Below, one piece after another: positions 19,402 to 27,412 of a stretch of DNA of 64,000 nt. Origin of the DNA: Maribacter hydrothermalis (lineage in GTDB: Bacteria > Bacteroidota > Bacteroidia > Flavobacteriales > Flavobacteriaceae); assembly GCF_001913155.1 (NCBI RefSeq), contig NZ_CP018760.1, forward strand, positions 2,480,001-2,544,000. Reading direction: 5' to 3'. The stretch's first letter is position 1; the number at the start of each line of letters is the position of its first letter. The position numbers and the translations under genes are program-made. A model generated the notes under the pieces. That model made no database searches and was not told the origin of the DNA. It saw only the letters and a list, made by a program, of their open reading frames with translations.

Positions 19402-19409
19402 TACCTTTG
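19402..19409 (+). promoter_or_regulatory. Putative -7 element of a small-ORF promoter
   Basis: TACCTTTG matches the Bacteroidota TAnnTTTG -7 element, 47 nt before the start of the 42-codon ORF. The nearest TTG upstream (19375-19377) is 24 nt away, slightly too far for a standard -33 element. Confidence 0.45.
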
Positions 19410-19456
19410 GAGTGTAATTAAACGATTATTAAACAATAGCACTAATATTAAAGCAT

Positions 19457-19585
19457 ATGATAGCACTTAGAAACACAAAAAGAAGTTTAGGTTATTTTGA
19501 AACCGCTAGCCATGATGAAATGTTTGAAATTTCAAATTTTACTATTACAAATTCAGAATTGATTCTTGAGGCTATGGCATTTTAA
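19457..19585 (+). CDS. Possible 42-aa protein of unknown function
   Basis: ATG at 19457 to TAA at 19585. The product has a basic start (MIALRNTKRSLGYFE) and an acidic/hydrophobic second half ending SELILEAMAF. A -7-like element lies before it and a clear terminator after it on the same strand, so a transcript is likely. No family is recognised. An A-rich leader precedes the ATG, as usual in this phylum, without Shine-Dalgarno. Confidence 0.5.
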   Translation: MIALRNTKRSLGYFETASHDEMFEISNFTITNSELILEAMAF

Positions 19586-19623
19586 AAAAAAGATGTAAAA
19601 ATAGTTCCCCCCAAATCGAAGAA

Positions 19624-19654
19624 GGCCAATAGAAATATTGGTCTTTTTTATTTT
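19624..19654 (+). terminator. Rho-independent terminator with GAAA tetraloop
   Basis: GGCCAATA-GAAA-TATTGGTC, 8 pairs including one G-U, followed by TTTTTTATTTT. The T-run orients it on the plus strand, 38 nt after the small ORF; it also overlaps the end of the convergent DUF4407 gene. Confidence 0.8.
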
Positions 19655-20751
19655 AAGCCTTTTGTTTGTATGCTATGAAAACTATCGGCCTGTAAACGGA
19701 GCAACTCCTCTGCTTTTTTCTTTTTGTAACCATATAACTCTTCTTCACCTTTTAAATCTTCATAGATTTTTTGGTTTATTTCTCCATCAGTAGAGACTAT
19801 AAGTTTACGTTGTGCCAATTTTTGCTCAACCCAAGTGGATAATATACTTTCTTCTTCCTCTAGTTTAACGTCATATTCCCCTTTTGGCGCAAGTAGTTTT
19901 GCAATGATGGGAGAAGTCTCTATTGCTAGGAACAAAAGAAATATAAAAAATGAAGGAAGCCACGGTAATTCATCTAAAGCAGTTATTCTTGCCATTAATC
20001 CGTCAAAACCATCAATAATGGGTTGCGAATTTTTGACTACCTCAGTATATTCAGTATCCAATGCGGTAATTTGAGATTCTATACCCGCTATTTTTTCTGC
20101 ATTCGTAGTTTTCAGCGTCTGTAATTCGGCAAGTGCGGCATCATGCTTTTCACGTTTTTCGGCATAAACAGGTCCTTTCCCTAGTAATTTAGTTCCAGCT
20201 GTGCCTTCGGCTTCATTAATGTAAATATCGTACAGCGCGTTCGTCTCGGTTTCCTTTATTTGAACTTCGTTCTTTAACGCAGCGATATCTTGATTTAATC
20301 GTTCAACTTTGGGCGTGTACTGCAGTGCAAGTTGGTCTTTGTTGGCAAGCGTAAGGTCATTCTTTTGCTCTAATAATACCTGATTGATTTCTTTCTCGAA
20401 AATTTTCATTTCCAAAGGTTTTGATATCACAATGGCAATGATAATTGCGAGTACTATTCGCGGAGTAGCTTGCAAGAATTCTTGACCAAAGCTGTTCCTC
20501 TTTTTAATAGTGGAAACTATAAAACGGTCTAAATTAAATATCAGCAATCCCCAAATTAATCCGAAGAAAACTGCGGCATATACATTGTCAAAAACGGTGA
20601 AAAGCGCATAACTACTGGCAATAAATGCCATAATAGCAGTAAAGAATACAGTTGCACCAATACCGGCATACTTGTTTTGCTCCCCTTTGGAGCATGTTTT
20701 TAAAAGTTCCGCGTCTGCACCTGAGCAGAGAATAAAAAAGTCTTGTATCAT
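19648..20751 (-). CDS. DUF4407 family membrane protein with coiled coil
   Basis: 367 aa. Three membrane helices lie near residues 34-54, 57-75 and 94-112, then a periplasmic or cytoplasmic coiled coil (about 115-250), then a fourth helix (about 258-280) and a charged cytoplasmic tail. The start IQDFFILCSGADAELLKTC is the DUF4407 family opening. Function is unknown. It is a single gene preceded by about 135 nt before the next terminator. Confidence 0.85.
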   Translation of the reverse strand: MIQDFFILCSGADAELLKTCSKGEQNKYAGIGATVFFTAIMAFIASSYALFTVFDNVYAAVFFGLIWGLLIFNLDRFIVSTIKKRNSFGQEFLQATPRIVLAIIIAIVISKPLEMKIFEKEINQVLLEQKNDLTLANKDQLALQYTPKVERLNQDIAALKNEVQIKETETNALYDIYINEAEGTAGTKLLGKGPVYAEKREKHDAALAELQTLKTTNAEKIAGIESQITALDTEYTEVVKNSQPIIDGFDGLMARITALDELPWLPSFFIFLLFLAIETSPIIAKLLAPKGEYDVKLEEEESILSTWVEQKLAQRKLIVSTDGEINQKIYEDLKGEEELYGYKKKKAEELLRLQADSFHSIQTKGLK

Positions 20752-20846
20752 GATGATTGATTTGATTCTTACCTACTTAATAGTGGGTAAGCTGATGATG
20801 ATATATAATGTGTGAACGTAACTATTTGATTTTTGGTACTGAAAAA

Positions 20847-20873
20847 GCCCTCGAAAAGAGGGCTTTAACATAT
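20847..20873 (-). terminator. Rho-independent terminator of the blaI-M56 operon
   Basis: AAAGCCCTC-gaaaa-GAGGGCTTT hairpin just past the M56 stop, on the side where a minus-strand transcript would end (TTTTTCAGTACC follows on that strand). Confidence 0.8.
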
Positions 20874-20887
20874 GTTTGACGTTGTTA

Positions 20888-23596
20888 TTAGTTTATTGTT
20901 ACAGGTTCTTTGGTAATTCTTATCATTGTCTTGCCGTTTTTATTACGAGATTCTATATTCAATTCTTTATTTTTCTTCAATAATTCAATGGCTTCGTCTG
21001 AAGATACATCCTTGTCTTCGTACATAAATAATGCTCCATTTTTTGCTGCATTTATAACGTAGTCTAGAGGTGTAACAGGATTAGGTGGTGTTGGTGGAGC
21101 CGGAATGCGTAAATCATTATGTTTTTTATATATACGAACCTCTGGCTGTTTGTTTGTGTATGGTAATGTTTCTATTTTAATATCTTTTTCACTTTTTACA
21201 ATTTTAAATCCTTCTTCAGATGTTATTTTTTTACCATCAAAATAGAACTGAGCGTCTTGGTTCGCAAGATCTTTTAAAGAATTCATTAGGGTAGGTGATT
21301 TGTTAGTTTTTAAAGAACTAGAGTTATAAATATAAACTCGCATATTTTCATTAGCTGAAAAATCTGTATTTTTTTTATCAGCATCAGTATAAAAGGATGT
21401 ACTAGACGTTGGGACGCCATTTAGAGCTTTTAAATCTAAATTGTTATGGTCATAAGGGTCTTGGGTTTGTATAATTTCTTTTAATTGAGCACTGGCATAG
21501 TTACTGGTATTTAAGGTCTTTGGCGCATCTGGAGAATGAGGTGGTGCAGCGAAATTTAAGGATGATTCTATATGTGTATTTGGTTCTTTTGGCGCCGGCG
21601 GAGGTGGAATGTTACTTTTTTCACCTTTTTTTACTCCAGGCGCCATTGGAGCAGGTGGTGGTTCGGGGAAATCGGGAAAAGGCTCGGCAGAAGTTTTTTG
21701 TTGGTCAGACATTAAGTCGAAGATGTAATTTAATTTGTCAACATCAGATTTCATGATTCTAATATTACCACCTTCAGCTATCAAAGTATTGTATTTATTA
21801 GCCAAATTGTTGTATTCAGCTAATTGTGCTTTTGTTGCACCATCTTGATCTTGTTTAGGTAAACATTCAGGGAAGGGTTGAGATGCTTTTCTTTCTTCTA
21901 CAGTCATGTTTCTATAAATAGATTCTAATATCCTTAAATCACTCAGCGGAATTTTTCTTTTTTCAATAGGAATTGCATTGTACTTTTTGGCTAATATATT
22001 GTAGTGGTTAAAAGCTCTTTTGCTCAGATTTTCATTTATGTCACCAGAAGATGTGTATATGGCAAATTGTGCATTATCATAATCCTCTAAAGGCGACATA
22101 GCTTTTACGCTATGGCGCTTTACTATTGCATTTAATTGAGAAGCGGGTATAATTTTGTCATCGTCAACTGAAATATAATCGTTTAGGGTGTTTAACTGTA
22201 TCCAGCCTGATGAACTTACTAAGTAGAGTAAATTGTCTATTTCAACAACTATTTTTTCATTGCCTTTTTTAGCTTTTTTTAGTTTTTGATCAAAAGCATG
22301 CTCTTTATCAATATCTACCTTAAATTCTTGATTCGATGAGTTTGAATAATCTCTATTGCTTGTGAAAAGTTTTGAAAATTCTGGTACATCCGAATTCTTC
22401 TTTTGAAGTCCAAAATAAAATGAGTTAATGATTTCACCTTGTATATTGCCCCAGTGTTCTTGTTGTATAAGTGGTTTATACCCATTTTTTTTAACCGAAA
22501 GAGAAAAGTATATTTCACCGGGTTGTTCTATTTCTAATTTAAGTAAATAATTTCCTTGGTTGTCGGTAGCAGTTAGTAAATTTCCTTTTTCATCTCTTAT
22601 TTCGGCATTTTCTAAGGGCTGTAAAGTCTTTGAATCTACTACTGAACCTGTTAGTTTTATTATTCTTTTAGGGGCTATTTGGTTGTTACTATTTCTATTG
22701 GCTTCAATATTCTTTGTTGTTTTTTCACTGAATCCAAATAGTAAAATTGCCAATAACGGAAGCAACAATAGACTCCGAATTAAAATCTCTTTTTTTGATG
22801 TTTGTTTTTTCATGATGACAAATCGTTTTTTGATTGATGAATAATTGATGGCATTTGCGATACCAACTGATTGATGGGTGTTAAAGCTTTCGTTTGATAA
22901 GTACGACAGTAAAGTGTTTTGATAGTTTAAGTGGTCTTCTTCACCATTGAGTACGGCGCTATCTGCCAAGAATTCATGGTTTAGTTTTATGGCTTTTTTA
23001 AATACATAGATTAATGGGTTAAACCAGAATATGACCTGTAATAATTCAAGGAAAAGTACATCTAAACTATGTCTTTGGGTCGCATGGGTTTCTTCATGTC
23101 GTAAGACCGATTTTGGAATGCTTTTCGATTTAAATTTTTGTTTGTTTAAAAATATATAACGTAAAAAAGTATGCGGAGGTAGTTGTTCTTTTAGCAATAC
23201 CCTAACTATAGAGTTATTTTTTATTTGGGTATTACTTCTAATACGTTTCCAAATTTTGACAAGATTATAAAGAAAGCGAAATCCGAAGCTAATAACTCCT
23301 AATCCGTAAATAGTCCACAGTATTAAAGACCAATTCACTGGCGATTTTTCAATAGCAGTAACTACAGGTGCTATCTCTGGTTGTTCATTTAGTGTTAAAA
23401 CTTGGGTGACCGTAGTGCTGGGTTCTATTTTAACATATTCTGTAAAGACAACCTGGGGTATAATAAAAGAAGCAATTAGTGCTATTAATAGAAAAAATCT
23501 TTTAAAATGATGAATACTTTCCTTTTCTAAAAGAAGTTTATAGAAAAGAAGAAAAATAGCCATGCAGGCGGCGGATTTTAAAAGGAAGATTTCCAT
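20888..23596 (-). CDS. M56 (BlaR1-like) membrane metallopeptidase sensor
   Basis: 902 aa. Membrane helices lie at residues about 1-20, 33-52 and 88-108. The zinc motif HEETH is at 167-171, followed by FNPLIYVFKKAI..NHEFLADS, the classic BlaR1 peptidase region, and a fourth helix near 275-295. Beyond it are a carboxypeptidase-regulatory-like beta domain (about 312-385), two related helical repeats (YN.LAKKYNAI and YNNLANKYNTLI, each ending in PFP), Pro-rich linkers and an alpha/beta tail. BlaR1-type proteins detect an envelope signal and inactivate their BlaI partner, encoded 2 nt upstream. No beta-lactamase is nearby, so the regulon is probably not resistance. Confidence 0.9.
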   Translation of the reverse strand: MEIFLLKSAACMAIFLLFYKLLLEKESIHHFKRFFLLIALIASFIIPQVVFTEYVKIEPSTTVTQVLTLNEQPEIAPVVTAIEKSPVNWSLILWTIYGLGVISFGFRFLYNLVKIWKRIRSNTQIKNNSIVRVLLKEQLPPHTFLRYIFLNKQKFKSKSIPKSVLRHEETHATQRHSLDVLFLELLQVIFWFNPLIYVFKKAIKLNHEFLADSAVLNGEEDHLNYQNTLLSYLSNESFNTHQSVGIANAINYSSIKKRFVIMKKQTSKKEILIRSLLLLPLLAILLFGFSEKTTKNIEANRNSNNQIAPKRIIKLTGSVVDSKTLQPLENAEIRDEKGNLLTATDNQGNYLLKLEIEQPGEIYFSLSVKKNGYKPLIQQEHWGNIQGEIINSFYFGLQKKNSDVPEFSKLFTSNRDYSNSSNQEFKVDIDKEHAFDQKLKKAKKGNEKIVVEIDNLLYLVSSSGWIQLNTLNDYISVDDDKIIPASQLNAIVKRHSVKAMSPLEDYDNAQFAIYTSSGDINENLSKRAFNHYNILAKKYNAIPIEKRKIPLSDLRILESIYRNMTVEERKASQPFPECLPKQDQDGATKAQLAEYNNLANKYNTLIAEGGNIRIMKSDVDKLNYIFDLMSDQQKTSAEPFPDFPEPPPAPMAPGVKKGEKSNIPPPPAPKEPNTHIESSLNFAAPPHSPDAPKTLNTSNYASAQLKEIIQTQDPYDHNNLDLKALNGVPTSSTSFYTDADKKNTDFSANENMRVYIYNSSSLKTNKSPTLMNSLKDLANQDAQFYFDGKKITSEEGFKIVKSEKDIKIETLPYTNKQPEVRIYKKHNDLRIPAPPTPPNPVTPLDYVINAAKNGALFMYEDKDVSSDEAIELLKKNKELNIESRNKNGKTMIRITKEPVTIN

Positions 23597-23598
23597 GA

Positions 23599-23964
23599 TT
23601 ACTTCTTTTTGATTTCTACGTCTATTAATTTTTTTAATTCCTCTAATTCAGTTTTACTTAAATTGGTTTCTTGGGCAAAGAATGATGCAAACTGACTAGC
23701 ACTATCGTTAAAAAAGTTTTTAATTAGTCCGTTTACATGTTTAGAGAAATAATCTTTCTTCTTAACTAGGGGAAAGTATTCTCTGCTGCGTCCAAAATTC
23801 TTATAATCTATAAATCCTTTATCGGTCATTCTTTTTAATAAAGTAGCTACAGTAGTCGTTGCAGGTTTTGGATCTGGATATTCATCTAGCAAATCTTTCA
23901 TAAAAGCTTTTTTCTGCTTCCAAAGAATATTCATTAACTCTTCTTCTGATTTTGACAATTGCAT
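23599..23964 (-). CDS. BlaI/MecI/CopY family transcriptional repressor
   Basis: 121 aa. An N-terminal winged helix (SEEELMNILWKQKKAFMKDLLDEYP, then ATTTVATLLKRMTDKGFIDY) reads as BlaI, with a C-terminal dimerisation helix pair. It is the first gene of a two-gene operon with the M56 sensor (2 nt between). Three operator-like inverted repeats lie over its own promoter, so it is expected to repress itself until cleaved by the sensor. Confidence 0.93.
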   Translation of the reverse strand: MQLSKSEEELMNILWKQKKAFMKDLLDEYPDPKPATTTVATLLKRMTDKGFIDYKNFGRSREYFPLVKKKDYFSKHVNGLIKNFFNDSASQFASFFAQETNLSKTELEELKKLIDVEIKKK

Positions 23965-23966
23965 TT

Positions 23967-24028
23967 TCTACAAATTTAGAATGTGTTCTACAAACATAGA
24001 GTAAATATTTTAATTCTACAAGTGTAGA
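23967..24028 (-). promoter_or_regulatory. blaI promoter with three BlaI-type operators
   Basis: On the minus strand a standard promoter reads TTG (24021-24019), 20 nt, TATGTTTG (23998-23991). Three sites of the form TCTACA-NN-TGTAGA lie over it: 24015-24028 is a perfect 6+2+6 palindrome covering the -33 element, 23987-24000 covers the -7 element, and 23967-23980 lies near the transcript start. Bound repressor would block RNA polymerase directly. Confidence 0.8.
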
Positions 24029-24188
24029 GTTAATTTTGTTTTTTTTGCTTTAGGGATAGTTATGTAAAGCCCGTATTCAATTTCTAACGATGTGTACTTG
24101 CACTACATAACCCTACTCCAATTCTTTGGGAAAAGGTTCAGTTGCCCCACTTAAAAGATGTAAATTTGTATTCTAAAAACAACCTAGA

Positions 24189-24767
24189 ATGAGTGTAAAA
24201 GAAGATTTGGAAGCACGTAGTGGTTCCACTTGCGAATTATGTACTGGAACCAATAATTTAGAAGTTTTTGAAGTAGAACCAGTTTCTATAAGCGGAGTCG
24301 ATTCTAGTATTTTAGCATGCGAAACATGCCGTACACAAATTGTAGATTCTGAGCAAATGGATGCTAATCACTGGCGCTGTCTTAATGATAGCATGTGGAG
24401 CGAATATGATTCTGTTAAAGTGGTAGCTTGGAGAATGCTAAGTAGACTAAAATCTGAAGGTTGGCCTAAAGATTTGTTAGATATGATGTATTTAGAGCCA
24501 GAGGTTTTAGACTGGGCGAAAGCAACAGGAGAAGGTTTGGCCGAGGCTGACAAGATTATTCACCGCGATGTAAACGGCGTAATTTTAGAAAATGGAGATA
24601 GTGTTGTTCTAGTAAAAGATTTAAAAATAAAAGGATCTAGCCAGGTAGCTAAACAAGGCACTGCGGTACGTAGAATTTCATTAGATCGTGAAAATGCGGA
24701 ATATATTGAAGGTAAAGTAGGGCCAACGCTTACTGTAATTATTACTAAGTACGTTAAGAAAATTTAA
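24189..24767 (+). CDS. PhnA/YjdM family protein
   Basis: 192 aa. An N-terminal zinc-ribbon-like region has CELC (residues 13-16) and a second pair CETC (near 42-45). The C-terminal domain DVNGVILENGDSVVLVKDLKIKGSS matches the PhnA signature, with the conserved strand-rich end. The middle segment with WRCLNDSMWSEYDSVKVVAWRMLSRL is typical of the longer Bacteroidota form. The family was named from phosphonate operons in E. coli but is not a phosphonoacetate hydrolase; its role is unresolved. It is a monocistronic gene ending in a strong terminator. Confidence 0.85.
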   Translation: MSVKEDLEARSGSTCELCTGTNNLEVFEVEPVSISGVDSSILACETCRTQIVDSEQMDANHWRCLNDSMWSEYDSVKVVAWRMLSRLKSEGWPKDLLDMMYLEPEVLDWAKATGEGLAEADKIIHRDVNGVILENGDSVVLVKDLKIKGSSQVAKQGTAVRRISLDRENAEYIEGKVGPTLTVIITKYVKKI

Positions 24768-24790
24768 AGTTACAAATTGTTGATAAGTTT

Positions 24791-24830
24791 GCAAAACCTT
24801 ATTTAGAATCATTCTAAATAAGGTTTTGTT
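24791..24830 (+). terminator. Strong hairpin terminator after the PhnA gene
   Basis: A 17-bp perfect inverted repeat (24793-24809 with 24811-24827), flanked by A and T runs so that it could terminate in either direction. It lies 25 nt after the stop codon. Confidence 0.8.
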
Positions 24831-25061
24831 TTATGTATCTTTATATCATATGATAAATGATATTATCAAGAGACCTCAATCCTTCAGAAGGAAGTGGCTC
24901 AAATATGGGTGGATAATCAGTTTTATTAAAACTTGTTATATGGTTATCCGATTCGGTATTGATAAGATACTGTAATCAAAATTAAAGGTTCTCTGTTCCA
25001 GCAGGGAATCTTTTTTAACTATTCAAATATAACAATTTTATTCACGTAAACAATTAACCAA

Positions 25062-26453
25062 CTACTTCTTGGTCATTTCTGTAAAATACTCATAAAAATA
25101 AGGGATGGTTTCAATTCCTTTAAAGTAGTTCCATACTCCAAAATGTTCGTTAGGGGAGTGTATGGCATCACTATCTAAACCAAAGCCCATTAAAATAGTT
25201 TTGCTCTTTAGTTCTTTTTCAAAAAGAGAAACAATAGGAATACTACCACCACTACGCTGCGGAATTGGTTTTTTACCGAATGTAGTTTCATACGCTTTTG
25301 AAGCTGCTTGGTAAGCAACGGTATCAATAGGAGTAACATACCCTTGTCCGCCATGATGCGGTTTTACAACCACTTTCACACCTTTTGGTGCAATGGCTTC
25401 AAAATGGGTTTTGAACAGCTCGGTAATTTCTTTCCAATCTTGATTAGGAACCAATCGCATTGATATTTTTGCGAATGCCTTACTTGCAATAACGGTTTTG
25501 GCACCCTCACCAGTGTATCCGCCCCAAATACCATTAACATCTAATGTTGGTCTAATGGAATTACGTTCGTTGGTAGAGTATCCTTTTTCACCGTAAACAG
25601 ATTCAATATCTAGTGCATTTTGATATTTTTCTAAACTAAAAGGTGCTTTTGCCATTTCCGCTCTTTCTTCAGTAGAAAGCTCTTCAACCCTATCATAAAA
25701 GCCTGGTATGGTAATATGATTGTTTTCATCATGTAGACTAGCAATCATTTTTGTTAGAATATTGATTGGGTTGGCAACAGCTCCACCATACAAACCAGAA
25801 TGTAAATCCCGGTTAGGACCCGTAATTTCTACTTCAACATAACTAAGTCCGCGAAGTCCCGTTGTTATTGAAGGGACATCATTGGCAATCATACCTGTAT
25901 CCGATATTAAAATAACATCGTTAGCCAATTTCTCTCTGTTTTCAGCTACATAAATAGCTAGGTTGTTACTACCAACTTCTTCTTCACCTTCAATCATGAA
26001 TTTAACATTACACGGTAGTTGGTCTGTCTTGACCATAAGTTCCAATGCTTTTACATGCATGTACATTTGGCCCTTGTCATCGCAAGCTCCACGAGCAAAT
26101 ATGGCACCTTCAGGATGTTTATCCGTTTTTTTGATAACGGGTTCAAACGGTGGTGAATGCCAAAGATTAATTGGATCGGCAGGCTGCACGTCATAATGGC
26201 CATATACAAGAACGGTTGGTAGATTAGGATTTATGATTTTTTCTCCATACACAATTGGGTAACCTGCTGTTTCATGAATTTCAACAATGTCGCAACCTGC
26301 TTCTTCTAATCTTTTTTTAACTGTTTCCGCCGTATCCAAGACATCTTGAGAATAAGCAGAATCTGCGCTAACAGACGGAATCTTAAGCAATTCAATAAGC
26401 TCATTTAAAAATCGGTCCTTATTCTCCGATAGATAATTCTTTACGTTTTTCAT
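25062..26453 (-). CDS. M20 family dipeptidase
   Basis: 463 aa. Metal-site motifs of the M20 family occur in order: YGHYDVQPAD near residue 84 (His and Asp), the catalytic Glu pair in EGEEEVGSNN near 147, Asp in ISDTGM, and a C-terminal HSPNEHFGVWN with the last zinc-binding His. The small dimerisation domain lies in the middle (about 200-360). It hydrolyses dipeptides or related amides in the cytoplasm. It is a single gene, and its promoter side faces the tRNA-Leu promoter. Confidence 0.92.
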   Translation of the reverse strand: MKNVKNYLSENKDRFLNELIELLKIPSVSADSAYSQDVLDTAETVKKRLEEAGCDIVEIHETAGYPIVYGEKIINPNLPTVLVYGHYDVQPADPINLWHSPPFEPVIKKTDKHPEGAIFARGACDDKGQMYMHVKALELMVKTDQLPCNVKFMIEGEEEVGSNNLAIYVAENREKLANDVILISDTGMIANDVPSITTGLRGLSYVEVEITGPNRDLHSGLYGGAVANPINILTKMIASLHDENNHITIPGFYDRVEELSTEERAEMAKAPFSLEKYQNALDIESVYGEKGYSTNERNSIRPTLDVNGIWGGYTGEGAKTVIASKAFAKISMRLVPNQDWKEITELFKTHFEAIAPKGVKVVVKPHHGGQGYVTPIDTVAYQAASKAYETTFGKKPIPQRSGGSIPIVSLFEKELKSKTILMGFGLDSDAIHSPNEHFGVWNYFKGIETIPYFYEYFTEMTKK

Positions 26454-26536
26454 GTACTATTTTATATGACTTTTGTTAAAAGTACAAAAAGTGTGATTTT
26501 TAAATAGCTAAAATTTAGAGAATTGATTTTTTGCGT

Positions 26537-26544
26537 TATATTTG
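26537..26544 (+). promoter_or_regulatory. Putative -7 element of the tRNA-Leu promoter
   Basis: TATATTTG matches TAnnTTTG and lies 37 nt before the mature tRNA 5' end. A good -33 TTG at the usual distance is not obvious. Confidence 0.5.
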
Positions 26545-26581
26545 CACCCCGAATATCACATATCGTGATTTTGGAAAATAT

Positions 26582-26663
26582 GCAGGCGTGGTGGAATTGG
26601 TAGACACGCTAGACTTAGGATCTAGTGCCGCAAGGTGTGAGAGTTCGAGTCTCTCCGCCTGTA
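26582..26663 (+). tRNA. tRNA-Leu (anticodon UAG)
   Basis: 82 nt with a long variable arm. The acceptor stem pairs GCAGGCG with CGCCUGU (first pair G-U). The anticodon stem CTAGA/TCTAG encloses the loop CTTAGGA, giving anticodon UAG. The T arm contains GTTCGAGT. The 3' CCA is not encoded. Its 3' 51 nt form the left half of the attachment-site repeat of the genomic island, so the gene is intact because the element brings an identical 3' end. Confidence 0.96.
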
Positions 26664-26667
26664 CAAC
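26613..26667 (+). repeat. attL: 55-bp direct repeat in the tRNA-Leu 3' end
   Basis: Begins ACTTAGGATC inside the anticodon loop and ends GTACAAC just beyond the tRNA. It is identical over all 55 bases to 45194-45248. Recombination between the two copies would excise the island as a circle. Confidence 0.93.
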
Positions 26668-26672
26668 AAGGG

Positions 26673-26702
26673 AAAGCCGACTTTTAGGAGTCGGCTTTTT
26701 TA
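26673..26702 (+). terminator. Island-borne terminator for tRNA-Leu
   Basis: AAAGCCGACT / AGTCGGCTTT stem with a 6-nt loop and a T-run, 10 nt after the tRNA. It lies inside the island and replaces the host terminator, which now sits beyond the right attachment site (45250-45282). Confidence 0.85.
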
Positions 26703-26708
26703 GTTCTG

Positions 26709-26728
26709 GGTAACACATAGGTAACACA
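26709..26728 (+). promoter_or_regulatory. Putative integrase arm-type sites, left end
   Basis: Two copies of GGTAACACA at 26709 and 26720, exactly 11 bp apart. The same pair with the same spacing and orientation occurs at the right end (45069 and 45080). Confidence 0.6.
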
Positions 26729-26863
26729 ATTCGATATTTTTCTTTTGGACATTTTAGATGATACCATTTCTAACTATTTGAAGTCAAATTAATAGTTTTT
26801 AGTCATTTAGAGGTGTTTCACGCATCAGCCCCAAATCTTACCATAACTTACCTGCGCCTGGAT

Positions 26864-26919
26864 CCTGTGGGATTTTTGTAGTGTTCCGGCAGATAAGCGT
26901 CAAGCAAAAATCCCATAGG
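26864..26919. other. Candidate origin of transfer (oriT)
   Basis: 15-bp inverted repeat with one mismatch, built on TGGGATTTTTG / CAAAAATCCCA (26864-26878 and 26905-26919), with a 26-nt spacer. It lies directly beside the relaxase-side genes of the mobilization module and has no T-run, so it is not an obvious terminator. A second small inverted repeat TAGGG-cgca-CCCTA (26916-26929) overlaps it. Confidence 0.4.
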
Positions 26920-26926
26920 GCGCACC

Positions 26927-27400
26927 CTACTTTTGATTTGGAACACTATCTTTTTCCTTTAACCATTTTTGGTACGATTCGTAATGCCCGGGATTCCGGT
27001 CAAAGTAACCTTTTAGGTTAAATATTACTTCCTGCTCTCCCTCGGTAAATGCCCTTTCCTGGACTTCCCCTATTCGGGCGACCTGCAGGGCCAGGTATCC
27101 TATGATGACCAAGGAAACGAGCCAAATCGAGTATTGAATCCATTGTTGTATTTTCGGAACCAGTTTTGCTTTTGAAACCTGAATCCTGATATCCTCAACC
27201 GACTCCCGAAGCTTTTCGGTATTCACCTTCTCTGAATTCAGATGCTCTTGGAGCAATCGTTCAATTTCGGTAGTATCCGGTATCACTTTGATGTTGTCCG
27301 TATTTTTGGTCAACCGTTCCAATCTACTAATGGACTTGTTGAACCCGTCCAGCTCGTCGGTGAGCAGTTCCATTACCTCGTCCAGCTTCTTGTATCCCAT
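26927..27400 (-). CDS. Mobilization-associated membrane protein of unknown function
   Basis: 157 aa. A helical, charged N-terminal half (about 1-80, likely coiled coil) is followed by one membrane helix near residues 88-108 (WIQYSIWLVSLVIIGYLAL) and a short soluble tail. It lies 12 nt after the relaxase stop and is the last gene of the mobilization operon. Similar membrane proteins sit next to MobB-type relaxases in other Bacteroidota elements; a role in recruiting the relaxosome to the membrane is inference. No enzymatic motif is visible. Confidence 0.75.
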   Translation of the reverse strand: MGYKKLDEVMELLTDELDGFNKSISRLERLTKNTDNIKVIPDTTEIERLLQEHLNSEKVNTEKLRESVEDIRIQVSKAKLVPKIQQWIQYSIWLVSLVIIGYLALQVARIGEVQERAFTEGEQEVIFNLKGYFDRNPGHYESYQKWLKEKDSVPNQK

Positions 27401-27412
27401 AGCTTCTTATTT

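Noticed and set aside
26531..26727. Overlapping reading frames on both strands across the tRNA
   Set aside because: They run through the tRNA-Leu sequence and its terminator and resemble no protein.
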